Origin: an uncultured Pelagibacteraceae bacterium
GTDB lineage: Bacteria; Pseudomonadota; Alphaproteobacteria; Pelagibacterales; Pelagibacteraceae
Length of the DNA: 52,083 bases
NCBI GenBank assembly: GCA_902609705.1
Contig: CACLSX010000004.1
Coordinates: 1 to 52,083 of the forward strand
Reading direction: 5' to 3'
In this document: piece after piece, positions 8,691 through 16,929 of the stretch
Layout: each line of letters begins with the position of its first letter
Position numbering within the stretch: the stretch's first letter is position 1
Translations under genes and position numbers: made by a program
The notes under the pieces: model-generated
The model's database searches: none
Seen by the model: the letters and a program-made list of their open reading frames with translations, nothing else
What the model was told of the DNA's origin: nothing

Positions 8691-9707
8691 TCAATTAAAC
8701 CTATTTTTGTATAAAAAATATAATGACGATGTTATTAATAATATTGAACTAAACTGATGCAATGAAGCTGTTAAAATACTGGCACCAGACAAAACAGTAA
8801 GAATTCCCAATATAATTTGTAATAAAATAATTAAACCTAAAATAGATACAGCTTTAAATAAATAAAAAATTTTATTCCTATAGGTTATATATGAAATCAC
8901 TACGAAGATAATAAATATTAAATAAGCTAAATTTCGATGTAAATATTGAACTAGTGATGGATCACTAAAAACGGATAATTTAAATAAACTTATAAACTTA
9001 TTATCATCTGGAAAATATGAATTACCCATCAGTGGCCAGGTGTTATATATTTTTCCTGCATCCATACCTGAAACGAATGCACCAATAATAATTTGTAAGT
9101 AAATTAATAATAAAAAAAATTCAGGTATATAATTATTAATTTTTTTATCCATTTTATTTAAATTTACTAAACTTAAATAATTCCAAAATATTAGTGACAA
9201 AATTATAAATGCAAATAAAAGATGAATAGATAGTCTAAAATGGCTCACATCTATATTATTAACAAGACCACTCTGTACCATGTACCAACCTAAAAAACCC
9301 TGGAAACATATTAAAAGAAATATCAAATATAAGTTAATAAGTTTTTTAAAACCTATTTTAATAGTAAAAAAAATTAATGGTATTAAGAAAGCCAAACCAA
9401 TTATACGACCAAAAAATCTGTGTGCCCATTCCCACCAAAATATCACTTTAAACTCACTTAAGGTCATTGAATAATTTTGAAGTTTAAATTCAGGTATTTG
9501 TTTATAAGATTCAAAATATGCTAACCAAGCATCATTATTTAATGGAGGGAAAAAACCTTTGAAAAATTCCCATTCTGTAATTGAAAGTCCAGAATCTGTT
9601 AGTCTTGTAAGACCACCAACAACTATCATTGCTGACACCAAAAAAACCATAAATAACAACCAATTAGACATGTAAATTTTCAATTTTGTATTAATTTCAG
9701 TATACAT
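8691..9707 (-). CDS. ctaA: heme A synthase (COX15/CtaA)
   Basis: Inner-membrane enzyme that oxidises the C8 methyl of heme O to give heme A for aa3-type cytochrome c oxidase. The 338-residue protein has about eight transmembrane helices and the family hallmarks GGLTRLTDSGLSITEW (31-46), EWAHRFFG with a haem-ligand His96, and further His residues in SHFRLSIHLL, YLHRNLAY and ASLHQFSS. The layout matches the alphaproteobacterial (type 2) group. The start at 9707 is an ATG; an internal ATG at 9671 (MSNWLL) is a possible alternative. It is convergent with the methyltransferase-like gene with zero bases between stops. Confidence 0.93.
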   Translation of the reverse strand: MYTEINTKLKIYMSNWLLFMVFLVSAMIVVGGLTRLTDSGLSITEWEFFKGFFPPLNNDAWLAYFESYKQIPEFKLQNYSMTLSEFKVIFWWEWAHRFFGRIIGLAFLIPLIFFTIKIGFKKLINLYLIFLLICFQGFLGWYMVQSGLVNNIDVSHFRLSIHLLFAFIILSLIFWNYLSLVNLNKMDKKINNYIPEFFLLLIYLQIIIGAFVSGMDAGKIYNTWPLMGNSYFPDDNKFISLFKLSVFSDPSLVQYLHRNLAYLIFIIFVVISYITYRNKIFYLFKAVSILGLIILLQIILGILTVLSGASILTASLHQFSSILLITSSLYFLYKNRFN

Positions 9708-9750
9708 AATTGTTTAAATATAATATTTATTGATAATTCCAATTGATCAA

Positions 9751-10041
9751 ATGTCGCCAGATAAAAGAAAAAAATTAAATATCCTAAGGAAAAAATTAGA
9801 TTTACTTGATAACAAGCTTATCAAATTAATAAAAATTAGAACTAATATAGTAAAAGATGTTCTTAAACTTAAAACTTATAAACATGAAATTGTTGACAAA
9901 AAAAGAATTTTAACAATCCTAAAAAATATTAAAAAAAAATCGATTAAAAATAAAATTGATCCAAAGATAACTAATCGAATATGGAAAAATATGATTATGT
10001 CTTATATTGATTTTGAAAAAAGAAATTTTAAAAAAAAATAA
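9751..10041 (+). CDS. chorismate mutase (AroQ class)
   Basis: Small all-helical AroQ-type chorismate mutase, 96 residues, converting chorismate to prephenate for Phe and Tyr synthesis. The typical start of the first helix is seen in LNILRKKLDLLDNKLIKLI (Arg/Lys plus LDxxD-like pattern), then the RTNIVKDVLKLK segment and the DKKRILTILKNI helix. I chose the ATG at 9751 (MSPDKRKK) over an in-frame TTG at 9730. Catalytic residues can only be matched by pattern. It is transcribed away from ctaA and ends two bases before the convergent rpmG stop. Confidence 0.83.
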   Translation: MSPDKRKKLNILRKKLDLLDNKLIKLIKIRTNIVKDVLKLKTYKHEIVDKKRILTILKNIKKKSIKNKIDPKITNRIWKNMIMSYIDFEKRNFKKK

Positions 10042-10042
10042 A

Positions 10043-10234
10043 TTACTTACTGTGGGGTGGTAATTTTTTTTCTATAAAAAATTCATGTTTTCTAGTTGCT
10101 GGATTGTATTTTTTAACTTTTAATTTTACTTTAGCCTTTTCACCACCAGCTGGCTTTTTTACATAATAGAAAAACGGACTATCAGGTTTTGCTTCAGGCA
10201 CCAACCTTACTTTTACATGAGTTTTTTTAGCCAT
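10043..10234 (-). CDS. rpmG: 50S ribosomal protein L33
   Basis: Ribosomal protein L33, 63 residues, recognisable from the HVKVRLVPEA start, FFYYVKKP in the middle and KVKKYNPATRKHEFFIEKKL at the C-terminal half. No zinc-binding cysteines are present, as in the C-minus form of L33. It is slightly longer than the usual 55 residues because of an insertion around AGGEKAKVK. It overlaps the merR-like gene upstream by eight bases. Confidence 0.93.
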   Translation of the reverse strand: MAKKTHVKVRLVPEAKPDSPFFYYVKKPAGGEKAKVKLKVKKYNPATRKHEFFIEKKLPPHSK

Positions 10235-10595
10235 AATTTTTTAAATTTTTTAATAAATTTGATATTTTATTTAATTTTGTTTTAAAAATTTTTTTGTTTA
10301 TAGTTTTATTATTCGTATCGTCAAGATTAGAATTATTATTTTCTAGCTGTTTTTTTGCACCTTTTATTGTTAAACCTTTATTTTTTAATAGAAATTGAAT
10401 TTTTTTTAAAATTTCAATACTTTTATTATCGTAATATCTTCTATTTCCAGAAAATATGTATGGCTTGACTTCTTTAAATTCTTTTTCCCAAAATCTAAGA
10501 GTATGTGTTGATAATTTTCCAGTTTTTTTATCAACAAGATTTAAAATCTTAGCAACCTCTCCAATAGATTTATACTTCTTATTATTATAACTCAT
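10227..10595 (-). CDS. MerR-family transcriptional regulator
   Basis: A 122-residue DNA-binding protein with an N-terminal winged helix: YKSIGEVAKILN forms the first helix-turn, LSTHTLRFWEKEF matches the MerR recognition helix, and NRRYYDNKSIEIL the wing. The C-terminal half is Lys/Asn-rich with no effector domain visible. It corresponds by position to the MerR gene that follows ihfA in the alphaproteobacterial plsX-fabH-ihfA-merR cluster. Targets are unknown. It overlaps ihfA by 11 bases, and rpmG by eight. Confidence 0.88.
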   Translation of the reverse strand: MSYNNKKYKSIGEVAKILNLVDKKTGKLSTHTLRFWEKEFKEVKPYIFSGNRRYYDNKSIEILKKIQFLLKNKGLTIKGAKKQLENNNSNLDDTNNKTINKKIFKTKLNKISNLLKNLKNYG

Positions 10596-10881
10596 TCTTA
10601 TTTATATATTTTTTAAACTCATTTGAAGCTTTAAATATAATAACATTTCTCTCAGAAATAATTTTTTTTTCTAATGTCTTTGGGTTTCTACCTATTCTTT
10701 TATTTTTACGTTTAATTGTAAAAGTACCAAATTTTGGAATTTTTACTTTATTCTTTATCATGAGTTCATTCAAAATAATTGAAAAAAAATCCTCTAATAG
10801 ATGTTCGCAAATTTTTTTTGAGAAACCTAATTGCATATAAAGTGAATTAATTATATCTTTTTTTGTTAAATTAATTCTCAT
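10585..10881 (-). CDS. ihfA: integration host factor alpha subunit (HU/IHF family)
   Basis: DNA-bending nucleoid protein of the HU/IHF family, 98 residues. The start NLTKKDIINSLYMQLGFSKK and the beta-arm region VKIPKFGTFTIKRKNKRIGR with RNPKT are diagnostic; the Pro of the RNPKT motif is the DNA-intercalating residue. Assignment as the alpha subunit rests on its place between plsX and merR as well as on the sequence. It sits directly after plsX with no gap, where most alphaproteobacteria have fabH in between. Confidence 0.9.
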   Translation of the reverse strand: MRINLTKKDIINSLYMQLGFSKKICEHLLEDFFSIILNELMIKNKVKIPKFGTFTIKRKNKRIGRNPKTLEKKIISERNVIIFKASNEFKKYINKNEL

Positions 10882-11889
10882 TTAAATTATATTTTTTTGA
10901 ATTTTATCAATTAAATTGGCTTTTATAATTTTTTCACATACTTTTAATGAATTCGCAAAACCAATTTCATCCGTAGAACCATGACTTTTTATTACTGGTT
11001 TATCTAAGCCCAATAATATTGCACCATTGTATAATCTTGGATCTAATTTTTTTTTGAATTTTTTTAAATTTTGTATATTTAATAATGCTGAAATTTTTCC
11101 AATTATTGATGAATTGAATGCATTTTTAAGCTCAGCTGTTATAAAATTTGCTGTACCCTCTGCAGTTTTTAAAGCTACATTACCAGTAAATCCATCTGTT
11201 ACAATAACATTAACATCTCCATTCATAATATGGTTTCCTTCTACATATCCTTTAAATTCGAATAAATAATTTTTATTTTCAGAAAGCAATTGATAAGTAT
11301 TTTTAATAATATTATTACCTTTTAATTCCTCAGATCCTATATTCAATAATGCTACTTTAGAAGTTTCGTTTGGAAATAAAGATTTATGTAAAGCTGCTCC
11401 CATTAAACTAAAATCTGCTAAATTTTTTTCACTACATTCTATGTTTGCTCCTAAGTCTAAAACAACATTCATTCCATTTTTATTTGGCCATAATGCAGAA
11501 AGTGCAGGTTTGTCGATTTTTTCAATCATATTTAGATTTAGTTTTGCAATAACAAATAAGGCGCCTGTATTACCAGCTGATACTATAGCATCTGACTCAT
11601 TATTTTTTAAACTTTCAATAGCAAGCCACATACTAGTATCCTTACCTTTTTTTGCTGCTGATAAAGGGCTGTCAGTATCTTTTATTAAATTTTTTGTATG
11701 TATTAGTTTGTAAGAGCTGGTTGGTATTTTTGTTTTTGAAATTATTGAATTAATTAAATTATCATCACCAAATATATTATAAAAAACGTCTTCACTTGTT
11801 GAACAGTGAATTTCAATGCCTTTGATAACTTTATCTGGAGAATCATCACCACCCATTGCATCAACTGCAATTTTTATTGGGTTACTCAT
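10882..11889 (-). CDS. plsX: phosphate acyltransferase PlsX
   Basis: Converts acyl-ACP to acyl-phosphate, the donor PlsY (47161) uses to acylate glycerol-3-phosphate. The 335-residue protein opens with IKIAVDAMGGDDSP and shows the family blocks SAGNTGALFV and VLDLGANIEC plus VTDGFTGNVALKTAEG. It is a peripheral membrane protein in characterised relatives. It follows rpmF by nine bases, an rpmF-plsX pairing that is widespread in bacteria, and is followed immediately by ihfA rather than fabH. Confidence 0.96.
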   Translation of the reverse strand: MSNPIKIAVDAMGGDDSPDKVIKGIEIHCSTSEDVFYNIFGDDNLINSIISKTKIPTSSYKLIHTKNLIKDTDSPLSAAKKGKDTSMWLAIESLKNNESDAIVSAGNTGALFVIAKLNLNMIEKIDKPALSALWPNKNGMNVVLDLGANIECSEKNLADFSLMGAALHKSLFPNETSKVALLNIGSEELKGNNIIKNTYQLLSENKNYLFEFKGYVEGNHIMNGDVNVIVTDGFTGNVALKTAEGTANFITAELKNAFNSSIIGKISALLNIQNLKKFKKKLDPRLYNGAILLGLDKPVIKSHGSTDEIGFANSLKVCEKIIKANLIDKIQKNII

Positions 11890-11898
11890 AATTAAATC

Positions 11899-12078
11899 TT
11901 AATCTTTAGGATCTAATACCTGTCTACCTTTATAGAAGCCAGTTTTAAGATCCATATGATGAGAAAGTCTATACTCACCTGATTTCTTGTCCTCCATGAT
12001 ATTTTTTGAGGTTAGCCTCAAATGAGATCTTCTTTTTCCTGCTCTAGATTTTGTTGTTTTTCGTTTAGGTACAGCCAT
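11899..12078 (-). CDS. rpmF: 50S ribosomal protein L32
   Basis: A 59-residue ribosomal protein, translated by hand from the minus strand. It starts [20 protein letters not shown], continues through [20 protein letters not shown] and ends GRQVLDPKD. The [19 protein letters not shown] opening is diagnostic for L32. No Cys residues are present, so this is the zinc-free form. It lies between the bc1-assembly chaperone gene and plsX, nine bases from the latter. The usual partner yceD (DUF177) is absent. Confidence 0.95.
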   Translation of the reverse strand: MAVPKRKTTKSRAGKRRSHLRLTSKNIMEDKKSGEYRLSHHMDLKTGFYKGRQVLDPKD

Positions 12079-12084
12079 AAATAT

Positions 12085-12549
12085 TTAATCGGTTAATATA
12101 TCTTTTGTAAGGTTATTGAAAGAGTTTTTTGATAAAAAATCCTTATATTTATCAAAATATTCTACAAAATTTTCAGAATTAGATGAATCTTCTATAAAAA
12201 GATTAAATATTTTTTTTTTTTCATCTTTATTTAACCTTTCCCAATTATTAATTTTATCTATAACTGAAAAAAGTAGATTTACATACTCTTTCATTTTTTT
12301 ATTGATTGTAGCATCGCCATATCCAATTTCTCTTATCGAAAGTTCAATTTGTCTAACACTATAATCAAAAAAATTTTGCAAATTCTCTTTTTCTTCAATA
12401 TTTTTATAATTTTTTAATAAAAAACTCAAATGAAAGAAAAGTATAATCATACGATCATAAAAAGTATCCTGCTTACTATTATTATATAGGTTTTTATTTC
12501 TGGTGAGTTTTATTAAATTATTGTAAATATTTAAATATATGGTGTTCAT
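12085..12549 (-). CDS. ubiquinol-cytochrome c chaperone family protein
   Basis: A 154-residue helical protein that fits the ubiquinol-cytochrome c chaperone family (CBP3/UQCC1-like), which assists assembly of the cytochrome bc1 complex. The diagnostic part is IREIGYGDATINKKMKEYV, matching the family's conserved RE-x-GxGD-x-(V/I)-x-KKMK motif, with the FYDRM segment upstream. Order supports it: alphaproteobacteria commonly have omlA, this chaperone and plsX together, and bamE/omlA is the divergent neighbour here. The ATG at 12549 lies 11 bases inside bamE, so the two divergent coding regions overlap at their 5' ends. Confidence 0.75.
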   Translation of the reverse strand: MNTIYLNIYNNLIKLTRNKNLYNNSKQDTFYDRMIILFFHLSFLLKNYKNIEEKENLQNFFDYSVRQIELSIREIGYGDATINKKMKEYVNLLFSVIDKINNWERLNKDEKKKIFNLFIEDSSNSENFVEYFDKYKDFLSKNSFNNLTKDILTD

Positions 12550-13000
12550 AAAATACTTTTATATTTTAATATTTATTTTTATAATTAATTGTTCAGGAAA
12601 TAAAGCTTCAAATTATCATGGTAAGAAATCATTGGAAGCAAAATTTGATAAATTGGAAATTAATGTAACAAATAAAAATGAAATAATTAGGTTAATTGGA
12701 CCACCATCAATAAAAAGTGATTTTAATATTAATAAATGGTTTTATATAGAAAGACATAAAACAAACCAATCATTGTTTAAGCTTGGAGCTCAAAAAATAA
12801 AAAAAAATAACGTGCTTATTATTGAGCTCGATGACAGAGGTTTGCTAGCAAATAAAAAACTTTTAAATATCAATGATATGAATGATCTAAATTTCATTAA
12901 AAATACAACAAATAAAGAATTTCAAAACAATAATTTGATTTATGATGTCTTTAGTTCATTGCGAGAAAAAATTAATGCACCTACCAGAAATAAAAAATAG
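12539..13000 (+). CDS. bamE: outer membrane lipoprotein, SmpA/OmlA (BamE) family
   Basis: A 153-residue lipoprotein with a hydrophobic signal sequence and lipobox-like FIINC (Cys about 19). The NVTNKNEIIRLIGPPS segment matches the SmpA/OmlA turn in which a G-x-P follows a short helix, followed by KWFYIERH, as in BamE; the family belongs to the BAM outer-membrane protein assembly machine. The C-terminal 50 residues are poorly conserved. The gene is divergent from the bc1 chaperone with an 11-base overlap of starts and stops four bases before the hppA stop. A GTG at 12542 is an alternative start. Confidence 0.8.
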   Translation: MVFIKYFYILIFIFIINCSGNKASNYHGKKSLEAKFDKLEINVTNKNEIIRLIGPPSIKSDFNINKWFYIERHKTNQSLFKLGAQKIKKNNVLIIELDDRGLLANKKLLNINDMNDLNFIKNTTNKEFQNNNLIYDVFSSLREKINAPTRNKK

Positions 13001-13004
13001 TATT

Positions 13005-15104
13005 TTAACCAGCTATTACGGCTAATAACAATAAGGCAACAATATTAGTTATTTTAATCATAGGATTAACTGCTGGACCTGCAGTATCTTTATATGGGTC
13101 GCCCACAGTATCCCCTGTTACAGCTGCCTTATGAGCTTCAGAACCTTTTCCACCAAATTTACCATCCTCAATATATTTTTTTGCATTATCCCAAGCTCCG
13201 CCACCTGCCGTCATTGAGACAGCAACAAACAACCCAGTTATTATTACTCCAAGTAACATTGCACCAACGGATGATAAAGCAGCAACCTGACCACCAATAG
13301 GTAAAATTATTAAATATAAAACTATAGGTGACAAAACTGGTAACAAAGAAGGGATAACCATTTCTTTTATTGCAGCTTTAGTCAACAAATCTACTAATTT
13401 ACCATAATCAGGTTTAGCTTTTCTTTTCATTATCCCAGGTATTTTTTTAAATTGTCTACGTACTTCAATTACAACAGCTCCACCAGCTCTTCCTACAGCT
13501 TGCATTCCCATTGAACCAAATAGATATGGCAACATTCCACCAATTAGCAAACCAACAACTACAAACGGATTAGATAAATCAAAAGTAACAACGATACCCT
13601 CAAGTTTAGAGCCCGCTTCTTTTGAAAAATGCTTAATATCTTCAGTGTATGCAGCAAATAAAACCAATGCTCCTAATCCAGCTGAACCTATTGCATAACC
13701 TTTTGTAACTGCTTTTGTTGTATTTCCAACAGCATCTAAAGCATCAGTAGTTTTTCTGACATTTTTTGGAAGATTTGACATTTCAGCAATTCCACCAGCG
13801 TTATCTGTTACAGGACCATATGCATCAAGTGCTACAACCATACCGGCCAATGCAAGCATAGTAGTCACTGCAATAGCAATACCAAATAATCCAGCAATAG
13901 AATTAGTTAATAAAATTCCTGCTACAATTATTATTGCAGGAATTGCTGTCGCTTCCATTGAAATAGCTAAACCTTGAATTACATTAGTACCATGTCCTGT
14001 AGTAGAAGATTCTGCAACACTTTTAACAGGTCTGTAATCTGTCCCAGTGTAATATTCAGTTATCCAAATTAACAATCCAGTTATAATTAAACCTATAACA
14101 CCACAATAATATAGGCTCATACCATTAAAAGAAACTCCATTTACAGTATAGTTGGTGTCTAATCCTATGACGTAGTCTGTTATGGGATATAAAATAATTA
14201 AAGATAAAATAGCTGTAGCAACAAAACCTTTATATAGAGCATTCATTATATTTTTTGATTTTCCAAGTTTAACAAAAAAAGTACCTACTATAGATGTTAA
14301 AATACAAGCTGCACCAATACTTAATGGATAAACCATCATATTTAAGTCTGATACAAAGAATATTGATGAAAGAACCATAGTTGCAACAATAGTTACAGCA
14401 TATGTTTCAAATAAATCTGCCGCCATACCTGCGCAATCTCCCACATTATCACCTACGTTGTCTGCAATAACAGCTGGATTTCTAGGATCATCTTCTGGAA
14501 TACCTGCCTCTACTTTTCCGACTAAATCTGCTCCAACATCAGCACCTTTTGTAAAAATTCCACCGCCTAATCTTGCAAAAATAGATATTAAAGAAGCACC
14601 AAAACCTAAAGCTACTAGTGCATTTACAATTTCTCTTTCATCAACACCAGCTGATAATAAAATATAATAATAAACAGCTATAGCTAATAAAGCTAAACCA
14701 GCAACTAGCATTCCTGTAATTGCTCCAGATTTAAATGCTATTGAAAGACCTTGAGATAAACCTTTTCTTGAAGCTTCTGCAGTACGGACATTTGCTTGAA
14801 CGGATACCAGCATTCCAACGTATCCAGCAATACCAGATAATGTTGCACCAATTAAATATCCAATTCCAACTAATAATGAAAATGCAAAACTAATAATAAC
14901 TAAAACAACAACACCAACTATAGCTATTGTTTTGTACTGTCTGTTCAAATAGGCTTTTGCACCTATTTGAATAGCAGAAGCAATTTCCTGCATCCTTGCA
15001 TTCCCTGCACTGGCATTCAAAATTGATGATCCTGTTACAAATCCATAAACAATGGATAAGATCCCAGCAAAAATTGTGTATAATAAAATTGTTTCAACAG
15101 ACAT
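13005..15104 (-). CDS. hppA: membrane-bound proton-translocating pyrophosphatase
   Basis: Integral-membrane enzyme that couples pyrophosphate hydrolysis to proton pumping, 699 residues with about 16 helices. The pyrophosphate/Mg site is complete: D189-x7-K197-x-E199 ([11 protein letters not shown]), then [20 protein letters not shown], and the C-terminal [18 protein letters not shown]. The motif GNTTKA with Lys464 is the marker of the K+-independent subclass; K+-dependent enzymes have Ala there. In SAR11-like cells it would conserve energy from biosynthetic pyrophosphate and complement light or respiration. It has its own upstream gap with promoter-like elements and an AAGGA Shine-Dalgarno five bases from the ATG. 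Confidence 0.97.
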   Translation of the reverse strand: MSVETILLYTIFAGILSIVYGFVTGSSILNASAGNARMQEIASAIQIGAKAYLNRQYKTIAIVGVVVLVIISFAFSLLVGIGYLIGATLSGIAGYVGMLVSVQANVRTAEASRKGLSQGLSIAFKSGAITGMLVAGLALLAIAVYYYILLSAGVDEREIVNALVALGFGASLISIFARLGGGIFTKGADVGADLVGKVEAGIPEDDPRNPAVIADNVGDNVGDCAGMAADLFETYAVTIVATMVLSSIFFVSDLNMMVYPLSIGAACILTSIVGTFFVKLGKSKNIMNALYKGFVATAILSLIILYPITDYVIGLDTNYTVNGVSFNGMSLYYCGVIGLIITGLLIWITEYYTGTDYRPVKSVAESSTTGHGTNVIQGLAISMEATAIPAIIIVAGILLTNSIAGLFGIAIAVTTMLALAGMVVALDAYGPVTDNAGGIAEMSNLPKNVRKTTDALDAVGNTTKAVTKGYAIGSAGLGALVLFAAYTEDIKHFSKEAGSKLEGIVVTFDLSNPFVVVGLLIGGMLPYLFGSMGMQAVGRAGGAVVIEVRRQFKKIPGIMKRKAKPDYGKLVDLLTKAAIKEMVIPSLLPVLSPIVLYLIILPIGGQVAALSSVGAMLLGVIITGLFVAVSMTAGGGAWDNAKKYIEDGKFGGKGSEAHKAAVTGDTVGDPYKDTAGPAVNPMIKITNIVALLLLAVIAG

Positions 15105-15109
15105 ATAAT

Positions 15110-15167
15110 TCCTTAAATAAGTGTTTTAGTTATTTTTTAAAATGCGGACATTACAAAAAAGATTATA
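15110..15167 (-). promoter_or_regulatory. hppA promoter -10 and ribosome binding site
   Basis: In the 82-base gap between thiL and hppA the minus strand carries a TATAAT at 15162-15167 and an AAGGA Shine-Dalgarno at 15110-15114, five bases before the hppA ATG. No clear -35 box is seen at 16-18 bases. The leader would be about 50 bases and contains no obvious hairpin. It suggests that hppA is transcribed separately from the riboflavin-thiL operon. Confidence 0.4.
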
Positions 15168-15186
15168 AAAGGCAATATTTAACTTC

Positions 15187-16146
15187 TTAGAATATGTGAG
15201 AATAACCTTGGTATTTGAGGTATTTTATTGGAATTCTCCTATTATCTAATAGGTAACTTTTTGATTTAGTATTAATTTGCCCAATAATAGAAATTTTTTG
15301 ATTCATTTTAGAGGATAAAGTTTTTATATATTTTCTCTTTGACTTGGAAGCTGTAAATAAAATTTGATAATCATCACCATTAAATAAATAGTCTGACGTC
15401 TTCAATTTTTTGTGTTTAATTAATTGTTTTAAATGATTTGATATAGGGATTTTATCTATATCGATTAAATAGCCAAGTTTTTGTTTATTTATTAATTTAT
15501 TCAGATCAATTACCAATCCATCAGATACATCCATAGAGCAGTTTGCAATTTTAAAAAGATTTAAACTAAACTTTATAGGTAGATTAGGTGAATAATATTT
15601 ATCAATAAAATATTTTTTTTGATTTGAATTTAATTTGATTTTGTTTTGTAAGGCTTTTAATCCAATATAACTATCACCTATATTGCCTGTTACATAAATA
15701 TCATCTCCATTTTTAGCTTTGTTTCTATAAACAATTTTATTTGAATATCCTAAAGACATAACCGTAAAACTTAGATTTTTTGATGAAGTAGTATCGCCAC
15801 CAGATAATTTTATATTAAATCTATTTTGTTCATTAGATAAAGATTTTTTAATTAATGACATATTTTTTTTTGTAAAATGTCTTTTGTTACCTGAGCCAGC
15901 TAAAAAGAAATAATTTGGCTTTACCCCTTTAGCATAAATGTCTGATATAGATGATCTTATTATTTTTCTTATAACATGATCGGGTTTATTAAAATTTAAA
16001 AAGTGTATACCCTCAATATAAGTATCAACAGATATAACTAGTTTTTTATTTTTATCGAAAAAAACATCATCATTTAAATTAAGCGAAGATGGATTATTTT
16101 TAGATAATTTTTTTAAATAATTATTTATTAAAAATTCTTCATTCAT
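15187..16146 (-). CDS. thiL: thiamine-monophosphate kinase
   Basis: ATP-dependent kinase for the last step of thiamine pyrophosphate formation, 319 residues. Visible are the metal-binding VISVDTYIEGIHF near the N terminus, SSISDIYAKGVKP, LSGGDTTSS, VTGNIGDS and MDVSDGLVIDLNKL, all in the order expected of ThiL. The C-terminal GDDYQILFT block is also present. The ATG shares a base with the nusB stop (TGATG). Placement after ribH-nusB is the normal alphaproteobacterial order. No other thiamine genes occur in the window, consistent with a reliance on salvaged precursors, which is known for SAR11 but not shown here. Confidence 0.93.
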   Translation of the reverse strand: MNEEFLINNYLKKLSKNNPSSLNLNDDVFFDKNKKLVISVDTYIEGIHFLNFNKPDHVIRKIIRSSISDIYAKGVKPNYFFLAGSGNKRHFTKKNMSLIKKSLSNEQNRFNIKLSGGDTTSSKNLSFTVMSLGYSNKIVYRNKAKNGDDIYVTGNIGDSYIGLKALQNKIKLNSNQKKYFIDKYYSPNLPIKFSLNLFKIANCSMDVSDGLVIDLNKLINKQKLGYLIDIDKIPISNHLKQLIKHKKLKTSDYLFNGDDYQILFTASKSKRKYIKTLSSKMNQKISIIGQINTKSKSYLLDNRRIPIKYLKYQGYSHIF

Positions 16147-16541
16147 CAGTTTCGTAATTTCTTTGAAATTTTATCAAGCAAAGCATTTAAGTATTTTGTT
16201 TGTGATAAATCGATAAAGAAATTAGAAGCATTAAGGTATTCTTTAATAATTATCTTTGAGGATATTTTTGGTTTATACATTAATTCAAAAATCGCACTTT
16301 TTATTATTACTTGAAAAACTTTATCTAGGTTTGATATTTTTAAATCTTCATTTAAATGATTTATAATTTCCTCATGAATTACGTCATCTCGTTCAATTGT
16401 GCCGTTTACTACATCTTTTATAAATTTTTTGAAACGATGTTTTGGGAAATTTAATTCTACTTCATTGTTATAATACTTGCTGTAAAGCTTCTGAATTATA
16501 ATAACTCTTGGATTATTTTTTTTACTAAAATGAAGCGGCAT
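16146..16541 (-). CDS. nusB: transcription antitermination factor NusB
   Basis: RNA-binding all-helical protein that acts with NusE/S10 in antitermination of rRNA transcription. The 131 residues are a little shorter than typical. The C-terminal helices carry the recognisable INHLNEDLKISNLDKVFQVI, SAIFELMY and IIKEYLNASNFFID...KYLNALLDKISK pattern. The N-terminal Arg-rich RNA-binding patch is weaker here than in E. coli. Position between ribH and thiL is the classical one, one base from ribH and overlapping thiL. Confidence 0.9.
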   Translation of the reverse strand: MPLHFSKKNNPRVIIIQKLYSKYYNNEVELNFPKHRFKKFIKDVVNGTIERDDVIHEEIINHLNEDLKISNLDKVFQVIIKSAIFELMYKPKISSKIIIKEYLNASNFFIDLSQTKYLNALLDKISKKLRN

Positions 16542-16542
16542 T

Positions 16543-16929
16543 CTATAAAGATAATATTGTTTTTACTGCGTTGGCCGCTTCTCTACCTTTTTTGTCACGT
16601 GCTATAGCTTGATTTTTATTTAAACAAGTAATTATTCCATTACCAACAGGTTTTTTTGACTCTACAGATATATTCATAATTGCATCAGTTGTTGATTTAG
16701 ATATAAAATCAAAATGAGGCGTTTGACCTTTAATTACACATCCAAGTGCTACAAAACCATCATATTTTTTTAAATTTTTAGAAATAACTACTGGTATCTC
16801 AAATACACCTGGAACAGAGATTACATTAATCTTTGCAAAATTTTTTAGTTCATTCTTCGCACTTTTAAGAAGAGCTTTTGAAATATCTTTGTAGTAGTTT
16901 GCTTGTATAATTAATACTTTATTTTTCAT
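16543..16929 (-). CDS. ribH: 6,7-dimethyl-8-ribityllumazine synthase
   Basis: Condenses the ribityl-aminopyrimidine with dihydroxybutanone phosphate to form lumazine, the penultimate step to riboflavin. At 128 residues it is short (about 150 is usual) because the N-terminal arm before VLIIQANYY is nearly absent. Active-site parts are intact: VPGVFEIPVV binding the pyrimidine, ALGCVIKGQTPHFDF with the catalytic His, and PVGNGIITCLNKNQA. Its ATG overlaps the ribBX stop by four bases (ATGA). A shortened arm may affect capsid-like assembly, which is inference. Confidence 0.95.
   Translation of the reverse strand: MKNKVLIIQANYYKDISKALLKSAKNELKNFAKINVISVPGVFEIPVVISKNLKKYDGFVALGCVIKGQTPHFDFISKSTTDAIMNISVESKKPVGNGIITCLNKNQAIARDKKGREAANAVKTILSL

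Noticed and set aside
11027..11713. Plus-strand frames opposite plsX (11027-11269 and 11441-11713)
   Set aside because: Antisense shadows of a conserved enzyme, with no domain or ribosome binding site.
13094..15190. Plus-strand reading frames within hppA (13094-13300, 14458-14667, 14996-15190)
   Set aside because: They are antisense to a strongly conserved pyrophosphatase, have low-complexity or unnatural composition and no recognisable domains.
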